The notes below the pieces were generated by a model. The model searched no databases, was not told the DNA's origin, and saw nothing but the letters and a program-made list of their open reading frames with translations. DNA of 19,455 nucleotides from contig JAWLCG010000048.1 in NCBI GenBank assembly GCA_041687295.1, positions 1 through 19,455 of the forward strand. The letters run 5' to 3'. Positions 13,357-19,455 of the stretch are shown one piece after another. Numbering within the stretch: position 1 is the stretch's first letter; each line of letters starts with the position of its first letter. Made by a program: the position numbers and the translations under genes. The stretch comes from JAWLCG01 sp041687295. Lineage in GTDB: Bacteria; Planctomycetota; Phycisphaerae; SM23-33; FEN-1343.

Positions 13357-16300
13357 ATGAGTTGGCTGGGGCTTTTACTGGCGAGTCTGGCTTTGGGTGG
13401 CGTGGCTTTCGCGCAGGAGGCGCCCTACTCCTGGCAGAGGCCGCACGCAAAGGTCCTCGATAGCGGCGACCTTCAATGGGCGCCCGAGCCGTTCGCCTTC
13501 CAGGCCGGCCCGTCGGTGCGGTACATCGACTTCGACCATGGCCGCGACGACGCCGACGGCCTGACGCCGACCACGGCCTGGCAGCACCACCCCTGGGACC
13601 CGCAGGCCACGGGCAACGCAGCCGCCTGTGCCGGGTCGCACACGTACGTCTTCCGGCGCGGCGTGGTCTATCGCGGCCGGCTGATCGCCGACGAGTCCGG
13701 CACGCCCGCCCAGCCCATCCGCCTGACCAGCGACCCGGCCTGGGGCGAGGGCGAGGCCGTCATCGCCGGCTCGGCCCCCGTCACCGGCTGGACGCGGGGG
13801 ACCGACCACCCGGACATCCCCGAGCCCGAGAAGGTCTGGGTGGCCCGGGTCGACTGGCTGCCGCGCAACGCCTGGATGGTCGACGCGACCGGCGCCGTCA
13901 CCCGCCTGCGCCTGGCCCGCACGCCCAACTGGACCGTCAGCGACCCCGAGGACATCAAGAGCGAGTGGTGGGCCTGGCAGCAGCCGGAGTTCTGGAAGCC
14001 CGAGAACACCTACAAGACCACAGGCAAGGACGGCCCGGTCCATCTCGGCATCGATGCAGAGAATCTCACCCGCGAGCCGGACTACTACCTCGGGGCCGTC
14101 GTCTGGACCGAGTGGGGCGTCGTGATGGGCACGCCCTACCCCACTCGCGTCGAGGTCGTCGACACCGAGAAGAAGGGCCTGGGCTTCCAGGGCCCCTACT
14201 ACGGCGACACCGAGACCCTCCGCACCGGCCATCGCTACTTCCTGGAGGACAAGCCCCACTACCTCGACGAGCCGGGCGAGTTCTGGTTCGAGCGCGACGG
14301 CGAGCGTGAGGACGGCCGGCTGTACGTGCGTCTGCCCGGCGAGGCCGATCCCAACACCGTCCGCATCGAGGCCGCCCGCCACCTGACGCTGCTCGACGCG
14401 ACCGCGATGAGCCATGTCAGCATCAGCGGCCTGACGTTCCGCTTCACCAACGTCAACTGGGACTACACGCTGCGGGCGGCGCTCTCGGACGGCACGAACC
14501 CCCATCCGGAGGTCGACGCCGCCTGCATCCGCCTGCTGGGCGCGGGCGAGGACATCGAGGTGGCCAATTGCCGCTTCGAGCATGTCCACAAGGCCGTGCG
14601 ATTCAAGGCCGGCGACGGCGACCACATCGACCGGGTCGTGGTTCGCGACAACGACATCCGCCACCTCGACCGCGGAGCCATCGAAGTCGAGAACAGCCAC
14701 CGCTGGGGCAAGGACCAGCCGCCCTACGGCACGCTGGGCGACGTGCGGGTGCTGCGCAACCGCATCCACCACACGGGCCAACGGCCCTACCGCCGCGGGT
14801 TCGCCCACACGCTGGTGCTGCTGCACCCGCAGACGGCCGAGGTCGCCGGCAACATCCTGACCCGCGTGGCCGGGGCGGGCATCTTCATCTTCGGCGGCAA
14901 GGAGGGCCACCCCCTCGATGAGGTCCCGCTCAGCCGCATCCTGATCCACCACAACAAGGTCGAGGACTCGCTGCTGGACACCAACGACTGGGGCGGCATC
15001 GAGACCTGGCAGGGCGGGCCTTTCTACGTCTTCAACAACATCTCGGGCAACCCCGGCGGGTACTGGAACTGGAAGTACCTCAACGACAAGCACAACGCGA
15101 GGCTCGGCTTCGCGTTCTACCTGGACGGCTCGTTCAAGAACTACCTGTTCAACAACATCGCCTGGGGCCGATCGAACGACCCCACCAGCCAGCAGATGGC
15201 CGAGTCCGCCTTCTACGAGGCCGGCCCGACCATCTTGAACAGCTGGTTCAACAACACGGTCTACAACTTCCGCATGGGCTCGAACTGGTCGCCCTCGGGC
15301 GGCTACCACCGGTTCATGGGCAACGTCTGGAGCGACATCGCCTCGTGGGTATTCCTGCATGGCCGGCTCAAGGAGGACCGCCCCGACGAGGAGAAGGCGG
15401 AGTACCCCCACGCCACCAACGCCTTCACCCGCAACGTGTTCCACAACACGACCGAGAAGTTCGGCGTCTTCGAGCGGAACGTTCGGCTGCACGACAGCGT
15501 GGCCTCGTTCAGCCAGGCCTTGCAGCAGCGTGGAGCGATGGTGTCAGAGTTGGGCGTCCAGACGGACACGCCGCCCCTGCGCGACCCGGCCAATCACGAC
15601 TTCCGCCCGGCGCCCGGCTCGGCGGCCATCGACCGCGGCGTGCGGGTTTTCGTGCCGTGGAGCCTGTGGGGCACCGTGGGCGAATGGCACTTCCACCCCG
15701 CCGGCAACGATCCGACGCGGATTCTCGACGAGCACTGGTACATGACCGAGTACACCATCGGCCGCCACACCTATCAGCGCAGCCGCCGGTTCGAGCTGAC
15801 GGTGGTCCACGGCGATGCCGCCAGCTACGCCCCCAGTCCCATGGAGGACTGGATCGACGGGGCCCTGACACTCGACGGCCAGGACCGCTACGCCTTCGCC
15901 TCGCACGAGGCCATGACCGCCCCGCTGGAGGTCCAGCAACAGATCGGTTTCCCGCCGAACAGGCAGGACTATCAGCGGACGTTCGAAGGGGCCGAGCTGA
16001 AGACCCCCGACATCCACACGAGCAACCTGCTGGTGGAGGTGATCTTCCGCACCCAGCCTGGCGCGGGCGAGGCCGTGCTCGTCGAGAAGCTCGCCGAGGC
16101 CGGCTACAGTCTGCGCCTGGACTCGCAGGGCCGGCTGGCCTGGCGGGTCGTGGGCGACGGGGAGGCAGCCGAGGTGACCGGTCAGGCGGTTCTGGCGGAC
16201 GGGCAGTGGCACCACGTGATTGCCGAGCTCGACCGACAGGCCGGCACGATGACGCTCTACCTCGATGGCCGACAGCACGCCCGGGGGCCTGGCCTCGCCC

Positions 16301-16557
16301 CGGAGGTCTCGCTGGCCAACCCCGGCGACCTGTACGTCGGCGGCACGCCGGCTGGCCGGTGCATGAGGGGCGAGATCGACTTCGTCCGCATCGCCCAGGG
16401 CACGCTGGCCGATTCGAAAACCTCCATCGAGGAGCTCTACGCCTGGCAGTTCGACGGCCCGCAGTACCGCGATTTCACAGGCCGGGCCCCCACCGGCGAC
16501 CGCCGCGACGCCGGAGCCATCGAGTACGTGCCGTCAGCAGAGCTCCAGGAGCGATAG
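13357..16557 (+). CDS. Secreted right-handed beta-helix protein with C-terminal LamG-like domain
   Basis: A 1066-residue exported protein. The signal peptide is MSWLGLLLASLALGGVAFA with likely cleavage before QEAP. A DUF1565-like start (about 55-110, RYIDFDHGRDDADG) leads into a parallel beta-helix (about 340-660) with runs such as VSISGLTFRF, VRVLRNRIHH and LIHHNKVEDS. Residues about 880-1010 form a concanavalin/LamG-like sandwich (GQWHHVIAEL..., LYLDG, LYVGGTPAG). Beta-helix proteins of this kind are mostly polysaccharide lyases, hydrolases or epimerases, but no catalytic residues are certain here. GGCAAGGAG at 13341-13349 and the signal peptide fix the start at 13357. It opens the cassette with the Gfo/Idh/MocA and WbsX-like genes. 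Confidence 0.88.
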   Translation: MSWLGLLLASLALGGVAFAQEAPYSWQRPHAKVLDSGDLQWAPEPFAFQAGPSVRYIDFDHGRDDADGLTPTTAWQHHPWDPQATGNAAACAGSHTYVFRRGVVYRGRLIADESGTPAQPIRLTSDPAWGEGEAVIAGSAPVTGWTRGTDHPDIPEPEKVWVARVDWLPRNAWMVDATGAVTRLRLARTPNWTVSDPEDIKSEWWAWQQPEFWKPENTYKTTGKDGPVHLGIDAENLTREPDYYLGAVVWTEWGVVMGTPYPTRVEVVDTEKKGLGFQGPYYGDTETLRTGHRYFLEDKPHYLDEPGEFWFERDGEREDGRLYVRLPGEADPNTVRIEAARHLTLLDATAMSHVSISGLTFRFTNVNWDYTLRAALSDGTNPHPEVDAACIRLLGAGEDIEVANCRFEHVHKAVRFKAGDGDHIDRVVVRDNDIRHLDRGAIEVENSHRWGKDQPPYGTLGDVRVLRNRIHHTGQRPYRRGFAHTLVLLHPQTAEVAGNILTRVAGAGIFIFGGKEGHPLDEVPLSRILIHHNKVEDSLLDTNDWGGIETWQGGPFYVFNNISGNPGGYWNWKYLNDKHNARLGFAFYLDGSFKNYLFNNIAWGRSNDPTSQQMAESAFYEAGPTILNSWFNNTVYNFRMGSNWSPSGGYHRFMGNVWSDIASWVFLHGRLKEDRPDEEKAEYPHATNAFTRNVFHNTTEKFGVFERNVRLHDSVASFSQALQQRGAMVSELGVQTDTPPLRDPANHDFRPAPGSAAIDRGVRVFVPWSLWGTVGEWHFHPAGNDPTRILDEHWYMTEYTIGRHTYQRSRRFELTVVHGDAASYAPSPMEDWIDGALTLDGQDRYAFASHEAMTAPLEVQQQIGFPPNRQDYQRTFEGAELKTPDIHTSNLLVEVIFRTQPGAGEAVLVEKLAEAGYSLRLDSQGRLAWRVVGDGEAAEVTGQAVLADGQWHHVIAELDRQAGTMTLYLDGRQHARGPGLAPEVSLANPGDLYVGGTPAGRCMRGEIDFVRIAQGTLADSKTSIEELYAWQFDGPQYRDFTGRAPTGDRRDAGAIEYVPSAELQER

Positions 16558-16641
16558 CGGCCGGGGGCGGGTGCGATCTTCCCGGCCCGGGCCGAACAAG
16601 ACGCTGGCCCCCATCGGCGGGCCTGAGCAAGGAGAGTCAGC

Positions 16642-17850
16642 ATGGGCATCAGTATCGGATTGGTCGGGCTGGGCTCGTTTGGCCGTGAGTTCGCCGAGCT
16701 GTTCCACAAGCACCCGCTGGTGGACCGCATTGGCCTGTGCGACCGCGAGAGCGAGCGGGTGGCGGCCTTTGCGGACCTCGAGTCGTGGCGCGACAAGTTC
16801 CACCCCCGTGACGCCTACGGCTCGCTCGAGGCGATCTGCCAGAGCGACCTGGACGCCCTGGTCGTCATCACGCAGCCCTGGCTGCACGCCCCGCAGTGCG
16901 TCCAGGCCATGGAGGCCGGCAAGCACGTCTACAGCGCCGTGCCGGTCATCTCCATCCCCGACGACCAGGAGGTGCTCGACTGGTGCGACCGGCTCGTGCA
17001 GACCTGCACCCGCACGGGCATGCGGTACATGCTGGGCGAGACGACCTACTACCATCCCGAGGCGATGTTCTGCCGGCGCAAGGCGGCCGAGGGCGCCTTC
17101 GGCGACTTCATCTACGCCGAGGGCGAGTACTTCCACGACCTCGACTCGCACGCCTGCAGCCTGCGCGACGTGCAGCGCCACCGCACGGCCAGCCAGGCCG
17201 GGCAGGAGTGGCTCGCGTTGCGCCAGCAGTACATCGAGCAAGGCCTGCGGGGCGGGCCGATGCACTACCCCACCCACTCGACCAGCGGGCCGGTGTGCGT
17301 CATGAACGCCCACGCCCGCAAGGTCACCGCCTACGGCTACGCCAACCGCAACGGCGATGCCTACTTCGCCGACTCGGCCTTCAGCAACGAGACGGCCCTG
17401 TTCTCGATGAGCAACGGCGCCACCGTCCGCATCTGCGAGTTCCGCGAGGTGGCCGGCACGATCGCCGACTCGGAGACCTTCCGCATCCTGGGCACCCGCG
17501 GCACGTACGCCGAGCACACCTGGAAGGAGAATGGCCGGACCGCCCCCGGCACGGCCAAGCCGTTGGAGGTCCGCACGCTCAGCGTCGACGAGATGCGCGA
17601 CCCCCTGCCCGCGGAGGTCGCCGACGCGTGGCGCGACCCCGAGACGGGCCAGGTCGCCTACGGGGGCCACCAGGGCTCGCACGCCTACCTCGTGCACGAA
17701 TTCGTCGACGCCATCGCCCACGACCGCCAGCCCGCCGTCAACGTCTGGCAGGCCGTGCGGTATATGGCCATGGGCGTTCGGGCACACCAGTCGGCCCTGC
17801 GCGACGGCGAGACCCTCGACGTACCCGACTGGGGCGACGGGCCGAAATAG
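16642..17850 (+). CDS. Gfo/Idh/MocA family NAD(P)-dependent oxidoreductase
   Basis: A 402-residue dehydrogenase of the glucose-fructose oxidoreductase/inositol dehydrogenase superfamily. It has a nucleotide-binding GLVGLGSFG (6-14), then VVITQPWLHAPQ and GKHVYSAVPV in place of the usual EKP motif (about 92-102). The C-terminal domain carries GPMHYPTHSTSG with candidate catalytic histidines, and the conserved HEFVDAIAHDRQPAVNVW near the end. AAGGAG (16629-16634) precedes the ATG. Such enzymes oxidise or reduce sugars, uronates or inositols in the cytoplasm; the loss of the classical lysine in EKP means the catalytic set may be altered. It lies 84 nt after the beta-helix gene and 41 nt before the WbsX-like gene. 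Confidence 0.92.
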   Translation: MGISIGLVGLGSFGREFAELFHKHPLVDRIGLCDRESERVAAFADLESWRDKFHPRDAYGSLEAICQSDLDALVVITQPWLHAPQCVQAMEAGKHVYSAVPVISIPDDQEVLDWCDRLVQTCTRTGMRYMLGETTYYHPEAMFCRRKAAEGAFGDFIYAEGEYFHDLDSHACSLRDVQRHRTASQAGQEWLALRQQYIEQGLRGGPMHYPTHSTSGPVCVMNAHARKVTAYGYANRNGDAYFADSAFSNETALFSMSNGATVRICEFREVAGTIADSETFRILGTRGTYAEHTWKENGRTAPGTAKPLEVRTLSVDEMRDPLPAEVADAWRDPETGQVAYGGHQGSHAYLVHEFVDAIAHDRQPAVNVWQAVRYMAMGVRAHQSALRDGETLDVPDWGDGPK

Positions 17851-17891
17851 TTGGCCTGGGCACCAGACAGGACCGGGCAGGAGAGTTCACC

Positions 17892-19040
17892 ATGACGACG
17901 CAGAGCGATCGCTTCGAGGTCGGGGCGTACTACTTCCCCAACTGGCACGTCGACGGGCGGAACGAGCAGGCCCATGGCCCCGGGTGGACCGAGTGGGAGC
18001 TGACCCAGGCGGCCCGGCCACGGTTCGAGGGCCATCGCCAGCCGCTCGTGCCGGCCTGGGGCTACCAGGACGAGGCCGACCCGGCCGTGATGGAGCGGAA
18101 GATCGACGCCGCCGCCGACCATGGCCTGACCTACTGGATCTTCGACTGGTACTGGTACGACGATGGCCCCTTCCTCGACCGCTGCCTGGAGCAGGCCTAC
18201 CTGGCCGCCCGCAACAACCAGCGGGTGAAGTTCTGCTGCATGTGGGCCAACCACGACTGGCTGAACATCCACCCGGCCAAGTACCGCGACCCGCGGACGG
18301 TGCTCTACCCGGGCAAGGTGACCGAGGCGACGTTCGAACGGCTGACCGACCACGTGGTGGGCCGATACTTCACCCACCCAGCCCACTTCAACATCGACGG
18401 CCGGCCCTACTTCTCCGTCTACGAGCTGGGAAAGCTCGTCGAGAGCTTCGGCGGCGTCGCACAGACCCGGGCCGCCCTGGACCGCTTCCGCGCCAAGACC
18501 GTGGCCGCAGGGCTGGCGGGGCTGCACCTCAACGCCGTCGTCTGGGGCCGACCCGTGCTGCCCGGCGAGTCCACGCCGACCGACCCGCGGCAGCTGGTGG
18601 CGGACCTCGGCTTCGACAGCGTCACCAGCTACGTCTGGATCCACCACGTCGGCCTGCCCGAGATGCAGACCGACTACGCCTGGGTGCAGCAGCGTTACTT
18701 CGAGCACTGGCAGCAGATGGCGGCGGACTTCGACGTCCCCTACTACCCCAACGTCTCGATGGGCTGGGACTCCTCGCCCCGGACCGTCCAGTCCGACCGC
18801 TACGACCCGGCCTCGGGCTACCCCTTTGGCCGAACCATCGCCGGCAACACGCCCGACCGCTTCGAGCAGGCCCTGCGGGCGACGCGCCAGCGGCTCGAGC
18901 CCCAGGCCGGCCCGCGGGTGCTCAACATCAACGCCTGGAACGAGTGGACCGAGGGCAGCTACCTCGAGCCCGACACCGTCCACGGCCTGGGCTACCTCGA
19001 AGCCATCGCCCGCGTCTTTCCGCCGGCCGGGCCGAAGTAG
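17892..19040 (+). CDS. WbsX/GH99-like glycoside hydrolase or glycosyltransferase
   Basis: A 382-residue (beta/alpha)8-type protein. The first strand holds GAYYFPNWH, then GWTEWEL (27-33), ITYW-like LTYWIFDWYWYDDGPF (about 79-94), CMWANHDW, and the closing NAWNEWTEGSYLEPD, a signature of the WbsX family that Pfam places near GH99 endo-mannosidases. There is no signal peptide, so it is cytoplasmic unless exported by another route. CAGGAGAG at 17879-17886 precedes ATG 17892. In this cassette it would act on the same glycan or its breakdown products as the beta-helix protein. The family's activity is poorly proven, so hydrolase versus transferase stays open. Confidence 0.9.
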   Translation: MTTQSDRFEVGAYYFPNWHVDGRNEQAHGPGWTEWELTQAARPRFEGHRQPLVPAWGYQDEADPAVMERKIDAAADHGLTYWIFDWYWYDDGPFLDRCLEQAYLAARNNQRVKFCCMWANHDWLNIHPAKYRDPRTVLYPGKVTEATFERLTDHVVGRYFTHPAHFNIDGRPYFSVYELGKLVESFGGVAQTRAALDRFRAKTVAAGLAGLHLNAVVWGRPVLPGESTPTDPRQLVADLGFDSVTSYVWIHHVGLPEMQTDYAWVQQRYFEHWQQMAADFDVPYYPNVSMGWDSSPRTVQSDRYDPASGYPFGRTIAGNTPDRFEQALRATRQRLEPQAGPRVLNINAWNEWTEGSYLEPDTVHGLGYLEAIARVFPPAGPK

Positions 19041-19204
19041 GGCCGGGGCCCTGAAGGGGCGCCGATCGCAGCTATAGCCTCTCCGGAAAAGCAAAGAGCC
19101 TCCGGGTGCCGTGGCTACGGCGTTTGTGATTCCATCCGATAATTCAGGGCCACGGCAAACCGGTGGAGCCGACCGAGCTCGGCCCGGCCGGTTCGGAGCC
19201 CCGA

Positions 19205-19377
19205 AGGGGCGCCAGTTTTTAGCCGGGGGCGTAAGCCCCCGGAATAGCAAAGCTTATACATAGAGCCCCGAAGGGGCGGCAGTGCCGTACCGTGCCGCAC
19301 TGCCGCCCCTTCGGGGCTCGGGGCCTTGGGCACGCGGGTCCGGGGGCTTACGCCCCCGGCTAAAAACTGCCGCCCTT
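19205..19377. repeat. Large inverted repeat with roughly 39-nt arms
   Basis: Arm one (19205-19243) is nearly the perfect reverse complement of arm two (19339-19377); two changes occur near the outer end. Each arm contains the hairpin CCGGGGGC-GTAA-GCCCCCGG (or its complement) next to CAGTTTTTAG or CTAAAAACTG. The arms flank the central 23-bp hairpin, forming a cruciform-capable unit of about 173 bp that resembles a non-autonomous mobile repeat. No flanking target duplication is obvious. Confidence 0.85.
19263..19319 (+). repeat. Perfect 23-bp stem-loop
   Basis: Bases 19263-19285 pair perfectly with 19297-19319 across an 11-base loop. Each stem half also contains its own small GCCCC-GAA-GGGGC palindrome, so alternative folds exist. 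There is no T-tract, so it is not a standard intrinsic terminator, though it could block transcript decay or readthrough from the WbsX-like gene. Confidence 0.9.
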
Positions 19378-19455
19378 CCAGGGCTGCGCCCGACGCCCAG
19401 CAGCCCGGGGCCCCGAGACCCAACGACTTGCGCGAACGGTTCGAGAATGCAAGGC

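Larger units (their letters stand above)
19041..19455 (+). other. Gene-free block of nested palindromic repeats
   Basis: There is no credible coding frame. The stretch contains at least four copies, in both orientations, of a GCCC(C/T)GAAGGGGC core (near 19049, 19199, 19266 and, reversed, 19303), and two of a CCGGGGGC-GTAA-GCCCCCGG hairpin. A degenerate unit at about 19047-19103 repeats the layout of the unit at 19199-19255: both end in CCGGAA(T/A)AGCAAAG. These look like REP-like or miniature elements rather than a terminator alone. Confidence 0.8.

Noticed and set aside
13375..15492. 705-residue minus-strand frame opposite the beta-helix gene
   Set aside because: Low-complexity Val/Ala/Arg/Gly protein with no domain, caused by the strong third-position G/C bias of the sense gene, which has a signal peptide and ribosome binding site.
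17685..19250. 521-residue minus-strand frame opposite the WbsX-like gene
   Set aside because: The sense strand carries the WNEW signature and good start; the antisense product is a compositional shadow.
19195..19380. CRISPR array
   Set aside because: Repeats are inverted and nested, with no regular spacers and no cas genes in view.

Overview
The window is strongly GC-rich, bacterial and protein-dense. Three things point to an uncultured, probably anaerobic member of the Planctomycetota or a neighbouring lineage. First, there is an iron-sulfur/NifX-type redox operon. Second, there is a beta-helix / Gfo-Idh-MocA / WbsX sugar cassette. Third, the right end carries palindromic elements of the 'GCCCCGAAGGGGC' and 'CCGGGGGCGTAAGCCCCCGG' type that I associate with planctomycete-like genomes. 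There is no rRNA or other direct phylogenetic marker, so this placement is an inference.

Left edge (1-1643). A minus-strand sigma-54 enhancer-binding regulator carries an N-terminal PAS domain with a four-cysteine cluster. A cysteine-rich minus-strand ORF that runs off the edge follows it. The divergent intergenic region holds a good -24/-12 sigma-54 promoter match facing right.

Redox operon (1644-about 12870, all plus strand, gaps no larger than about 115 nt). The order is: a NifX-type protein; a small zinc-ribbon protein; a DUF5320-type Gly-rich protein; a second NifX-type protein fused to a DUF5320-like tail; a 2[4Fe-4S] ferredoxin too short for most gene callers; PanD; peptide deformylase; a six-helix membrane protein of unknown function; a SAM methyltransferase; a Cys/Met-metabolism PLP lyase or synthase; a COG1237-type metallo-beta-lactamase-fold hydrolase; a small PNPOx-like flavoprotein; a COG0731-type radical SAM protein; an FAD/NAD(P) disulfide oxidoreductase of the CoA-disulfide-reductase type, broken by one stop codon and one frameshift; PTS enzyme I; and a tiny zinc-ribbon membrane protein. 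My reading is that the cysteine-bearing sigma-54 regulator senses a metal or redox cue and switches on at least the first five genes. Whether transcription continues to 12870 is unknown.

Spacer (12871-13356). No convincing gene; it holds several short hairpins and a 10-bp direct repeat.

Carbohydrate cassette (13357-19040). A secreted beta-helix plus LamG-like protein, a Gfo/Idh/MocA oxidoreductase and a WbsX/GH99-like enzyme lie in a row, each with its own ribosome binding site. Their codon use is visibly more C/G-ending than that of the genes to the left. This looks like part of a polysaccharide-processing locus.

Right end (19041-19455). No gene. It is a dense block of nested inverted repeats, including a perfect 23-bp stem inside a pair of roughly 39-nt inverted arms.
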